This document shows, piece by piece, positions 23,104 to 30,650 of a stretch of 64,000 nt of DNA. A program made the translations under genes and the position numbers. The first letter of the stretch is position 1; the number at the start of each line of letters is the position of its first letter. The notes under the pieces were generated by a model, which made no database searches, had not been told where the DNA came from, and saw only the letters and a list, made by a program, of their open reading frames with translations. Origin of the DNA: Synergistaceae bacterium (GTDB taxonomy: Bacteria; Synergistota; Synergistia; Synergistales; Aminithiophilaceae); NCBI GenBank assembly GCA_016756725.1, contig JAESII010000012.1, positions 1 through 64,000 of the forward strand, given 5' to 3'.

Positions 23104-24627
23104 ATGATTTTGGCCCAATTGACGATAGCGCTTCCCGGTCCCTGGCTGGGTTCAGAGGAAAAAAGAAGCCTCTCCGGTTTTGACGATGCCGGCTGTCTGA
23201 TCCATCCCCTTCGGGATCTGAGGGTCCGCGTCGACGACAAGGAAGCGGAAGGGCTCGATCAGCTCCGGACTCTCCTGAAGGACTACCGGGCCCTGGGCGA
23301 CGGACCCGATGACAGTGAGACGCGCAAGGAAAGGCGCCGTCTAGTCGATCGCCTTTACAACGCCTACTGGGCGAGCCTTGATGACCTTCTCCAGTTTCGC
23401 CTGCGCCTTTCCCTCACGGGCCCCTTTGAGCCGTCTCTGGAAGAGCTTGCCTTCATCGATTTCGGCGTCGTCGACGATACCTTCACCGCTTGCCCCGTCG
23501 GCATGGTGGCCGAATTCTACAGCGAGGACCATCCCATCGACGGTTTCCGTTACGGCCGTTTCAGCGATTATCTGGCCGAGGAGTGGGCCCTTTCCGGCAA
23601 AGGCCCCTTCCCCGCGCCGAAGGGGGGGTTGGGACTGGAGGAGCAGATGGAGGCGATCAAGGGGGAGATCAAGGCGAAAAGACGGCAGCGGCGGTTTCTT
23701 CTGAATCTCGTCGCCAAGGCCGGCGCGGAGCGCGCCGTCGAAGCCCTCTCGGAGAAGGTGGCCTTTCTTGAGGAGCATCTTCTGGACCGCCTCGAGATCC
23801 GCCTTCGGACCTACCGGGTCCGCTTCGCCGACGCACCGGAGGAGGTTCGCCTCGACGCGATTCGGAGCCAGTGGGATGAGGCTCGTGGAGCCTGGCTTGC
23901 CGCCCTTGACCGTTGGGAGGGGACGTCCATCGACGACCTCGTCAAGCTCGTCCGCTCCCTGAGGGAAGTCGATATCGACGAGGAGAAGGCGGCCCGGCTT
24001 CTCGTCCACCTCTCCGAGGAGAACCGCCGCCGCGCGGCACGGAGAGACCGGCTTCATGGGAAGGACGTCTTTCGGGATGACACGGCACGACGGCTCTTTC
24101 TGGGCGATGCCGTCAGGCGCAAGAGGGAGTTCCTCGGCATGGCGGCTAAACGGGCCAAGGTGGAGCGGTCGGCCTTTTTCCGCGGTGCTCGGGGCATGGT
24201 CCGGTGGGGAGAGATCTCCGCAGCCTTGACCTTCCTGACGGCCCACGATCCCGGCCTGATGGAGACCCTCCGGGTCCGCATCCATGGGCTGCCGCGGGTC
24301 GTGACCTATCCGGCCATGGGCAACACCGTCTATGACTGGGAAGATCACTCCTGGCTCGTTCCCCTCTACCCGCCCAAGGGAGTGGAGACCTCCCTGGCCT
24401 GGGGGGTCGCCCTTTTTCGCTGGGACGCCGACGAGGACCGCGAACTCAAGGACGGCTACGGCCTTCTCAAGGTGAACAAGGGCAAGAGCATCGCCGCCCT
24501 TCAGGAAAGCTTCTGCGAGGACTATCAGGTCTGGATGACGCGGGAGGTCAAGGGATACCGGGTCTTGCCCGGCGAGGTCTTCCGTTGGTTTTCCCAGTAT
24601 TTCCGCCGCGGTGAGGAGAAGGACTGA
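23104..24627 (+). CDS. Unknown protein with coiled-coil-like middle (507 aa)
   Basis: It starts at ATG 23104, which follows GGGAGG at good spacing; an upstream in-frame ATG at 23065 has weaker support. It has a beta-rich N-terminus (MILAQLTIALPGPWLG), then long charged helices, very rich in Arg, Glu and Lys, at about 60-330 (for example EEQMEAIKGEIKAKRRQRRF). The C-terminal globular part is richer in Trp and Tyr (NTVYDWEDHSW, AWGVALFRWD). There is no signal peptide, membrane segment or known catalytic motif. It follows malQ by 48 nt. I do not recognise the family. Confidence 0.72.
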   Translation: MILAQLTIALPGPWLGSEEKRSLSGFDDAGCLIHPLRDLRVRVDDKEAEGLDQLRTLLKDYRALGDGPDDSETRKERRRLVDRLYNAYWASLDDLLQFRLRLSLTGPFEPSLEELAFIDFGVVDDTFTACPVGMVAEFYSEDHPIDGFRYGRFSDYLAEEWALSGKGPFPAPKGGLGLEEQMEAIKGEIKAKRRQRRFLLNLVAKAGAERAVEALSEKVAFLEEHLLDRLEIRLRTYRVRFADAPEEVRLDAIRSQWDEARGAWLAALDRWEGTSIDDLVKLVRSLREVDIDEEKAARLLVHLSEENRRRAARRDRLHGKDVFRDDTARRLFLGDAVRRKREFLGMAAKRAKVERSAFFRGARGMVRWGEISAALTFLTAHDPGLMETLRVRIHGLPRVVTYPAMGNTVYDWEDHSWLVPLYPPKGVETSLAWGVALFRWDADEDRELKDGYGLLKVNKGKSIAALQESFCEDYQVWMTREVKGYRVLPGEVFRWFSQYFRRGEEKD

Positions 24628-24631
24628 CGGC

Positions 24632-25051
24632 CTAGCCGTCGATTTCGGTGTACTCGGGCCAGGTCACGGCCCAGGCGAAAAGGTCCGCCTGGACCTCGAA
24701 GCTTGAAAGAGGTGTTGCCGTACGGGACCAGAAGGCTTCGCCGCGGCGGTGGGCGATCAGGTGATAGAGCTCGTGAAAGAGGGCGAAGCGACGCCAGAAA
24801 GGAGGCAGGTTGCGGTTGACGATCAGCCGCCCCCTGCCTCCTTTGACGACGTGAAGTCCCCAGAGGTGAGATGGAAGGGGTTCGTGACGGAGCTCAAGTG
24901 TTTTTCCCGAGATCTCCTCGGCCCGGACGAGAACGTCGAAAGCATCAAGTCCCTGCCAGGGTGCTCCCTCTTCGAGGGCCCAGCGGGGGAGAGTCTCCGG
25001 TGGCTCGGGAAAGTCAAAGGTGTCCTTCAGGTCACTGGCACTCCTCGGCAT
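24632..25051 (-). CDS. ImmA/IrrE-type metallopeptidase
   Basis: 139 aa. The zinc-peptidase motif HELYH is at about residues 93-97 (in LFHELYHLIAHRRGE), followed by FEVQADLFAWAVTWP, which fits the third ligand Glu/Asp region of the ImmA/IrrE (COG2856) family. Such peptidases typically cleave a partner XRE repressor, as in ICEBs1 ImmA-ImmR. The start at 25051 lies 20 nt inside the end of the XRE gene immediately upstream, so the pair is co-translated. The partner would be that XRE protein, by analogy. No mobile element surrounds the pair. Confidence 0.85.
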   Translation of the reverse strand: MPRSASDLKDTFDFPEPPETLPRWALEEGAPWQGLDAFDVLVRAEEISGKTLELRHEPLPSHLWGLHVVKGGRGRLIVNRNLPPFWRRFALFHELYHLIAHRRGEAFWSRTATPLSSFEVQADLFAWAVTWPEYTEIDG

Positions 25052-25403
25052 CGTCCTCCTGCTGCCACTCCGACAGGGCCGCATCGATGAGCTTTCCCAC
25101 CAGCCGCAGGTCGCGGTCGGAGAGCTTCTTGCTCCGATACCAGACCTCGACGTCGGCCTCCCGAGAGAAGAGCTCCTCGATCTGGAACCGCGACGCCTTT
25201 CCCTGAGGAAGGTTCTGGAGAAGATCGCCGGGATCGACGTCGAGGGCCTTGGCCAGCCGGTGGAGGAGCTTCATCGACGGCAGGCGCCGGTTGCTCTCGA
25301 GAGCCTGAATGTAGATCCTGCTGACGCCTACATCGCCTGCCAGGACCTGCTGGGTTTTTCCCGCGGCCTTTCGGAGAACTTTGATCCGCATGCCGAGGCT
25401 CAT
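25032..25403 (-). CDS. XRE-family HTH regulator
   Basis: 123 aa from ATG 25403, chosen because GGGAGGTG lies 8 nt upstream and because the HTH begins right there. A lambda-repressor-like HTH spans about residues 5-60 (MRIKVLRKAAGKTQQ, then GVSRIYIQALESNRRLPS). The rest is a helical tail. It is the likely DNA-binding partner and substrate of the ImmA/IrrE peptidase encoded by the overlapping gene. A strong minus-strand promoter (25435-25463) lies directly before it in an AT-rich island, where autoregulation would be expected. Confidence 0.88.
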   Translation of the reverse strand: MSLGMRIKVLRKAAGKTQQVLAGDVGVSRIYIQALESNRRLPSMKLLHRLAKALDVDPGDLLQNLPQGKASRFQIEELFSREADVEVWYRSKKLSDRDLRLVGKLIDAALSEWQQEDDAEECQ

Positions 25404-25434
25404 GAAGGGGCACCTCCCAGTCAAGATATCCAGT

Positions 25435-25463
25435 AATATATAGCAAAAATTTATTGTTGACAA
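25435..25463 (-). promoter_or_regulatory. Promoter of the XRE-ImmA pair
   Basis: Read on the minus strand: TTGTCA (25463-25458), a 17-nt spacer, then TATATT (25440-25435). It lies 31 nt before the XRE start codon, in the most AT-rich stretch of this part of the window. The -35 overlaps the 3' end of the citG gene. Confidence 0.68.
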
Positions 25464-26329
25464 GAGGTAGCGAAGGGGGGGGATTCGAGCCAGAAAAGAA
25501 AGAGGGTGCAGGCAAGAAGATCGGCGGCGCCGCCGGGGCTGATCCGCCTTTGCAGGAAGAGGCGGTCCAGTTCCAGGAGGTTTTGCCTTTTCCTGTCGTC
25601 CCAGGCGGTGAACCGGCGTCGGAAGGTGCTGACCTCAGCCCGATAGGTTTCCTTCCAGTAGGCATACCCGCCGCGGTGGATGACGTTGCTGTCTTCGCAG
25701 ACGGTCATGAGGGCCAGGAGGGCATCAAGAGCGGCCTCCTCCAGAGAGGCTCCGTCGGCCAGGGCCAGTTTGAGGGCCGGTAGGCCCGATCCGGTGATGG
25801 AGGGAAAGGCCCCTTCCGCCTCACCTCGGATTCCCGTAACTCCGTGAAGGAGGAAGAGCCTTTCTCCGTGGGAGAGGGGGCGGTTCTGTCTCCTGCGAAG
25901 AGGTTCCAGTTCTGCGGCGACGCAGCCTTCAACGAGACGGGAGCTGCGGGCCGTGACGGAGCGGCTGTCGAGGGGGAGGCCCTCCCGGAGGTTGGCCGCT
26001 CCTGCCCAGAGGAGGAGGGAGAGGGCGAAGATCAGGCCCTTGTGGGTGTTTACGCCTCCCGTAGCCGCCGTCATGGCTCTTTCCATCTCCTGGCCTACCT
26101 GGCGAAGCCGAGCCATGGCCAGCTTCGGATCGGCCGTCTCCTCTCCGATGAGGGCCTGGCGGGGCCAGTGGGGGGCGAGAGAGAGGGCGCTCTTCAGGAA
26201 GGTTCCGTAGTTCATGTCATCGTGGGCACCGCTGCTGAGGCGGTCGACGAGGCCCGGCTTAGGGGCGGCGTGGACCTCCCAGAGGAGGGACGCCGTGGCC
26301 AGGGCTCCCAGTGCTGTGGCGTAGCTTAT
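25451..26329 (-). CDS. citG: Triphosphoribosyl-dephospho-CoA synthase-like protein
   Basis: 292 aa if begun at an ATA codon at 26329; the first ATG in frame is 26215. The region between encodes the family's conserved N-terminus (LLWEVHAAPKPGLVDRLSSG), so the ATG start would truncate it. The ATA codon has GGGAGG exactly 8 nt upstream, and the frame is closed by a stop about 20 codons further up with no ATG, GTG or TTG. The core motif GGVNTHKGLIFALS is intact. CitG makes the prosthetic group precursor of citrate/malonate lyase from ATP and dephospho-CoA. No lyase genes are nearby, so another role is possible. Confidence 0.85.
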   Translation of the reverse strand: MSYATALGALATASLLWEVHAAPKPGLVDRLSSGAHDDMNYGTFLKSALSLAPHWPRQALIGEETADPKLAMARLRQVGQEMERAMTAATGGVNTHKGLIFALSLLLWAGAANLREGLPLDSRSVTARSSRLVEGCVAAELEPLRRRQNRPLSHGERLFLLHGVTGIRGEAEGAFPSITGSGLPALKLALADGASLEEAALDALLALMTVCEDSNVIHRGGYAYWKETYRAEVSTFRRRFTAWDDRKRQNLLELDRLFLQRRISPGGAADLLACTLFLFWLESPPFATSCQQ

Positions 26330-26337
26330 CGTGAGCG

Positions 26338-26343
26338 CCTCCC
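26338..26343 (-). promoter_or_regulatory. Ribosome binding site supporting an AUA start
   Basis: The minus strand reads GGGAGG here, 8 nt before ATA at 26329. It is the only good Shine-Dalgarno sequence upstream of the conserved CitG N-terminus. Confidence 0.55.
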
Positions 26344-26473
26344 TTGACGGCTCTGCTGCCCGAGAACCTTCTGCGGTGCCCTCATCTTAATCGAACAGGC
26401 CTTCTTGCGGAAGGGATTAGGGGGCCGTCGTGATAAAATGTGGCCCAATAAGGAAGGGGAAGGAGGGTCCGCC

Positions 26474-26725
26474 ATGACCATCAAAGCCGTGGTGTATGTG
26501 ACGTCAACCTGCCCGTGGTGTCACCGTCTTCAGGAATACCTCACACGCCGAGGTGTTCCCTACGAGACCGTCGATGTCGGCAGCGGCGCCGACAAGATCG
26601 AGGAGGTCCGCAAGATATCCGGCCAGATGGGGGTGCCGGTGACCCTTCTGGACGACCTCGTGATCGTCGGTTTCGACAGGGACGCCATCGACGAAGCCCT
26701 CTCTTCCTGCGGCTTCGAAGGCTGA
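26474..26725 (+). CDS. Glutaredoxin-like protein
   Basis: 83 aa, the usual glutaredoxin/NrdH size. The redox motif CPWC is near residues 13-16 (VTSTCPWCHRLQEYL), the cis-Pro region is GVPVTLLDD, and the C-terminal GFDRDAIDEAL segment resembles glutaredoxins and mycoredoxins. It should reduce disulfides in the cytoplasm. The start at 26474 has AGGAGGG 7 nt upstream; the frame's earlier ATG at 26405 is not supported. The LysR regulator gene follows 13 nt later, perhaps in the same transcript. Confidence 0.9.
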   Translation: MTIKAVVYVTSTCPWCHRLQEYLTRRGVPYETVDVGSGADKIEEVRKISGQMGVPVTLLDDLVIVGFDRDAIDEALSSCGFEG

Positions 26726-26738
26726 GAGAAGGGTCGGC

Positions 26739-27644
26739 GTGGACCTGAAGGAACTGGAAAGTTTCATCGCCATCGTCGAGAACGGCTCCGTATCGCGGGC
26801 TGCGGCTGCTCTGGGGCTCTCCCAGCCGGCCGTGAGCAAGCATCTGGCCCACCTGGAGGAGGCAATGGCCGTCGACCTTCTCCTTCGGGGGAGGACCCGC
26901 TCCGTGCCGACCGCCGAGGGGCTGATTCTCCTTGAAGCGGGAAAGGCCGTTCTCGCCGAGCTGCGGCGGGCCACGGAGGAGATCCACCGGTCCGGAGGGG
27001 TTCTGTCGGGACGGGTAACCGTCGCTGCGGGATCCATTCCCGGCGAGTATGTCCTCCCCCCGCTGATCCGACGTTTCCACGAGCGTTATCCCTCCGTCTC
27101 CGTCTCTCTCGAGGCCCTCGACTCGCGGGCCGCTTCGGAGGCCCTCGTCAGCCGGCGTGTCGATCTGGCCTGTCTCGGCGAGGACCGTCTTCCTGCGGGG
27201 TATGTCCTCCGCCCCTTCGTGGCCGATGAGCTGGTCCTGGCCCGCCCGGCAGGGGCTCCGCCCCTCCCGGGCGGCGCCGTGACCCTCGAAGAGGTTTGCA
27301 ACCTCCCCCTTCTGGGCCGGATCGACGGCTCGGCCTCCCAGTCCCTCTGGGAATCGGCCCTCAAAAAGCAGGGGCTCACGGCGAGAGAGCCGACACTCCG
27401 CTTCAAGGGAACGGGTGCCCTGCTCCGGGCCCTGAAAGGGGCTCAGGCCTATGCCGTCGTCTCCCGCTGGGCTGTCGCCGCCGAAGGGGTCGATTTTGTC
27501 CCTCTTGATCCTCCACTGACTCGGACCTTCTATGTCGCCCACGGTCACATTCTCACCCGGGCCGCTCAGGCCCTGGCCGATTTTCTCGTCGAGGCCGAGG
27601 AGGGATTCCATGACGTCGACAAGACCGTTCACGTTTCTGACTAG
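26739..27644 (+). CDS. LysR-family transcriptional regulator
   Basis: 301 aa with a GTG start. An N-terminal winged HTH is seen at about residues 2-62 (LESFIAIVENGSVSRAAAALGLSQ, then SKHLAHLEE), followed by the linker helix and a periplasmic-binding-protein-like effector domain (about 90-295). Its 3' end overlaps the start of the lytic transglycosylase gene by 35 bases. LysR regulators usually act on a divergent neighbour, but the divergent gene here is citG at 26329, separated by the glutaredoxin gene. The effector is unknown. Confidence 0.9.
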   Translation: MDLKELESFIAIVENGSVSRAAAALGLSQPAVSKHLAHLEEAMAVDLLLRGRTRSVPTAEGLILLEAGKAVLAELRRATEEIHRSGGVLSGRVTVAAGSIPGEYVLPPLIRRFHERYPSVSVSLEALDSRAASEALVSRRVDLACLGEDRLPAGYVLRPFVADELVLARPAGAPPLPGGAVTLEEVCNLPLLGRIDGSASQSLWESALKKQGLTAREPTLRFKGTGALLRALKGAQAYAVVSRWAVAAEGVDFVPLDPPLTRTFYVAHGHILTRAAQALADFLVEAEEGFHDVDKTVHVSD

Positions 27645-29586
27645 AGGACTTTGCGGAATTCTTGCCGCTTTCGCCCTTTTTCTCTTCCCCGCCTTCCTTG
27701 ACGCGGCGGAGACTCCCGCCGACGCCCTCTTCTGGAGCCGTGACTGGGCGGGACTGGAGGCCCTTCACCGGCAGGGTGATCTGTCGCCTCGGGAAAAGAG
27801 CCTTGTCGCCAATGCCCTCTGGTTTCAGGGGCGGTGGGCCGACAGTCTGGCCCTTTTCGATGAGATCGGTGATGCCCTCCCGTCGGACCTTCATCCCTAC
27901 CGGGAGATGCTGGCTTTGCTCGGGTTGGAGCGGACGGGGCGCAAGGAGGAGGCCCTCCAGAAGGGGCTCGCCCTCTGGGAGATGGCCCCGGACGAGCTTC
28001 GTTACTATGTCGCCTACGCCCTTTTTCGCCTTGAGGGAGACGGCGATGGCAGACGCGGTCATCTGCTGAATATGGCCGAAGCCGCCCTGGAGCGGACCCA
28101 GCTCCGGTCAGCTCTGAGGGAGCTCGTGGCTCTTCCGGGTGCGACTGTCGACGAGGCCCTTCGCCTTGTGGAGATCGAGCCCCGTCACGACAAGGCCCTG
28201 AAGATCCTCTCGGCAACCGACGATCTTCCCCCCGAAGGCGCCTTCGCCATCGGCTATGCCGCCTATCTCAAGAGAGAATACAACAAGGCCGTCGACTGGC
28301 TCGGCAAAGTCCCCGACAGCGATGGCAAGGGCGATCGGGCCCGCTTTTACCGGGGCTACAGCCTCTATCGCCTCATGCGCGACAGGGAGGCCCTCGAGGT
28401 CTGGCGTCCTCTTGCCCTCGGTGACGGTTCGTTAGCTAAGTCTGCCGTCCGGCGGATTGCCGTTACGGCCTCTCGGTCGGAGCGGCAGAGAGCCCTAGCC
28501 ATCCTCGAAGAAGCGGCCCAGGGCGGACGCGTCGCCGGAGCGGCAGCTCTGCTACGCTGGGCCGACCTCGTCGGGGGGGACCGGGCCGATGCCCTGCGGG
28601 ACCGCCTCGTTGCCGAATACCCGGCCTCGCCCGAGGCCGTCCAGGTCCTCTGGGAGAGAGGCTGGGCTTCCTGGAAGGCCGGTCGTCCCTCCGAGGCCTT
28701 CCCTCACTGGTTCAGGGCCCTGAAAGCAAGCTCCGAAGACCGATGGCGGGCCAGGCTCCTCTACTGGATCGCCCGCTGTCACCTTGAGGCGGGACGAGAC
28801 GACGAAGCGGGCCTCTGCCATGACGAACTTCTCCGTCGCTACCCCCTTTCAATCTACACCTTTCAGGTCTTTCCCGACGGGGGGAGGCCCCTGATGGACC
28901 AGCTTCCGCCTGAACTGGAGGGGGAGGCCGATGACCTCGAGAGCTGGGGCTTCGTTCACTACGCCCGCCTGCGTCATCTGCGATCGGGTTTGCCCATCGG
29001 CCAGTTCCGGGCGGCCCGTCTTGCCAGCTGGCTCGGTGACGACCGTACGGCCTACCTCACCGCATCGGGACTGGGGCGCTTCCTGGACGGTGGCGCCCCC
29101 CTGCCCGTCGCGCTTCTGGAGCTTCTCTATCCCAGGCCCTACCGGGCCGAGGTCTCCCGGGCGGCAGAGGCCTACGGGGTTGATCCCCTGCTCGTCTGGT
29201 CTGTCATGCGCCAGGAGAGCGCCTTCGATCCCGAGGCGACGAGCTGGGTGGGAGCGATGGGACTCATGCAGCTCATGCCGGCCACGGCAAAAGAAGAGGC
29301 CCGACTGCTCGGCGTCGAGTCGGACCGCTTCTATGACGTTTCCGTCAACATCACCCTCGGGACGGGCCACCTGGCCCGTCTTCTCCGGCGCCATGAACGT
29401 CTGGAATGGGCTGTCGCCGCCTATAACGGCGGCTCGGGCAACGTCAATCGCTGGCTGAAGGGAAACGAGGAGGCTCCCCTGGAGCAGTGGATCGAGGAGA
29501 TCGGCTTCGATGAGACCTCGGACTATGTGCGGAGGGTTCTCGCCAACTACATCGTCTACCGCAAACTGTACAAAGGGAATTCCTAA
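27610..29586 (+). CDS. slt: Soluble lytic transglycosylase (Slt70-like)
   Basis: 658 aa. The start at 27610 is placed by GAGGAGG and by the signal peptide that follows (hydrophobic at about 12-30, site near DAAE). A long helical superhelix with TPR-like hairpins fills residues 35-500. The C-terminal SLT domain has the catalytic Glu in VMRQESAFDPEA, GLMQLMPATAKE, NITLGTGHLARLL and AVAAYNGGSGNVNRW. The enzyme cleaves peptidoglycan glycan strands in the periplasm to 1,6-anhydro ends. The overall design matches E. coli Slt70. It overlaps the LysR gene by 35 bases. Confidence 0.93.
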   Translation: MTSTRPFTFLTRGLCGILAAFALFLFPAFLDAAETPADALFWSRDWAGLEALHRQGDLSPREKSLVANALWFQGRWADSLALFDEIGDALPSDLHPYREMLALLGLERTGRKEEALQKGLALWEMAPDELRYYVAYALFRLEGDGDGRRGHLLNMAEAALERTQLRSALRELVALPGATVDEALRLVEIEPRHDKALKILSATDDLPPEGAFAIGYAAYLKREYNKAVDWLGKVPDSDGKGDRARFYRGYSLYRLMRDREALEVWRPLALGDGSLAKSAVRRIAVTASRSERQRALAILEEAAQGGRVAGAAALLRWADLVGGDRADALRDRLVAEYPASPEAVQVLWERGWASWKAGRPSEAFPHWFRALKASSEDRWRARLLYWIARCHLEAGRDDEAGLCHDELLRRYPLSIYTFQVFPDGGRPLMDQLPPELEGEADDLESWGFVHYARLRHLRSGLPIGQFRAARLASWLGDDRTAYLTASGLGRFLDGGAPLPVALLELLYPRPYRAEVSRAAEAYGVDPLLVWSVMRQESAFDPEATSWVGAMGLMQLMPATAKEEARLLGVESDRFYDVSVNITLGTGHLARLLRRHERLEWAVAAYNGGSGNVNRWLKGNEEAPLEQWIEEIGFDETSDYVRRVLANYIVYRKLYKGNS

Positions 29587-29600
29587 ACCGGAGGTGCCTT

Positions 29601-30095
29601 ATGTCTGAACAGTCTTCTTCCTGGGAGGGCCTCGACCCGGTCGCACGCGTCGAGGCCGCCCTTCAGAATCGGGGCTATGTGGGAGAGGTCTTCCGCAGCG
29701 ACGCCACTATTTTTACCGTCGAGGACGCCTCGCGGGCCATCGGAGCCAGGCCGGAGGAGATCCTCAAGACGATCCTTATCCTCGCCGACGGAGAGCCCCT
29801 CCTAGCCCTGATGAGAGGACCCAACAAGATGCATACGGGAAAGGTGAAGCGTCACCTGGGGGCGAAAAAGGTCCGCATGGCCTCGCCCGATTACGTCTAT
29901 GACCTTTCGGGGTTCCGCATCGGTGGCGTCCCGCCTGTCGGTTATCCCCGTCCCCTGAGGGCCCTCCTCGACGAAGACCTCTTCCTCCACGAGACGGTCT
30001 GGGCCGCCGCCGGGACGGATCACGCCTTCTTTCCCGTCACCCCGGAAGAGCTCCAGCGGCTGACAGGGGGGAAGAGGGCCGATATCCGCCAGTAG
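29601..30095 (+). CDS. YbaK/EbsC-family aminoacyl-tRNA deacylase
   Basis: 164 aa. It has the YbaK/ProX fold pattern: a Lys-containing ILKTILILADG segment, GPNKMHTGKVKRHLGAKKVRMAS with the conserved Lys, then VYDLSGFRIGGVPPVGYP. Members hydrolyse mischarged tRNA (Cys-tRNAPro or Ala-tRNAPro). The exact substrate cannot be read from this sequence. The ribosome binding site CCGGAGG is well placed. It lies 14 nt after the transglycosylase gene, probably co-transcribed. Confidence 0.9.
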   Translation: MSEQSSSWEGLDPVARVEAALQNRGYVGEVFRSDATIFTVEDASRAIGARPEEILKTILILADGEPLLALMRGPNKMHTGKVKRHLGAKKVRMASPDYVYDLSGFRIGGVPPVGYPRPLRALLDEDLFLHETVWAAAGTDHAFFPVTPEELQRLTGGKRADIRQ

Positions 30096-30097
30096 GC

Positions 30098-30523
30098 CTA
30101 CTCGCGGCGGATGGGGACGATCGCCTCGAACCAGCCGTCGAAATCACGGCTCAGCAGGATCGACTGCAAGGGGCGGAAGAAGACCTCCAGGTTGTGATCG
30201 ACGACGACACGCAAAAGATGGCCGCCGACGGCCGTGTGGTCACCGCGGCTGAGGACGCCGTGGAGGTGGGGGTAGAGCTTCTGTCCCTTGTAGCTGACGT
30301 TGCCGCTCAGAGCCAGGAGTTCGAAGGTCTCGGAACGGGTTTCGGTGAGGTACTCGCTTCCGGTGTACCACCCGAAGGTGACCTCCCGGACCATCCCGAC
30401 GCCGCTGGTGATGACGGCCGAGTCGATGAAGCATTCCTGGCAGACCAGGGAGAGGGCTTCATGGAGATCCTCCCCGTCAGACAGCCTCAGGGCGACCATT
30501 TCCTCGGTGTGAGCGTACCGCAT
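30098..30523 (-). CDS. PPC-domain (DUF296) DNA-binding-like protein
   Basis: 141 aa from ATG 30523, chosen for the AAGGGAGG site 8 nt upstream; two earlier in-frame ATGs have worse spacing. PPC-domain signatures: an N-terminal MVALRLSDGEDLHEAL, CQECFIDSAVITSGVGM, the paired-His motif YPHLHGVLSRGDHTAVGGHL and a C-terminal hydrophobic strand. PPC proteins form trimers; plant members are AT-hook partners, while the bacterial role is unclear. The gene faces the YbaK gene tail to tail with only 2 nt between stops. Confidence 0.88.
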   Translation of the reverse strand: MRYAHTEEMVALRLSDGEDLHEALSLVCQECFIDSAVITSGVGMVREVTFGWYTGSEYLTETRSETFELLALSGNVSYKGQKLYPHLHGVLSRGDHTAVGGHLLRVVVDHNLEVFFRPLQSILLSRDFDGWFEAIVPIRRE

Positions 30524-30599
30524 GACCATCGCCTCCCTTGCTTGAGTTGTCTTTATTGTAGGACAAAAACTCCTTTGAGGCGAGGAGCCCGGAGAAGAC

Positions 30600-30638
30600 A
30601 AGACAAAGGGGCGGCCCCTAGGGGCGCCCCTTTGTCAG
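30600..30638 (-). terminator. Hairpin terminator of the asparaginase-like gene
   Basis: GACAAAGGGGC (30602-30612) pairs with GCCCCTTTGTC (30626-30636), with a second inner stem GCCCC/GGGGC. On the minus strand it is followed by TTGTCTTCT. It separates the asparaginase-like gene from the PPC gene. Confidence 0.7.
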
Positions 30639-30650
30639 GTGATCGCAGAG

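Noticed and set aside
24632-25403. XRE-ImmA pair as a toxin-antitoxin system
   Set aside because: The HELYH peptidase fits the repressor-cleaving ImmA/IrrE family; no toxin domain such as RES or RelE is present.
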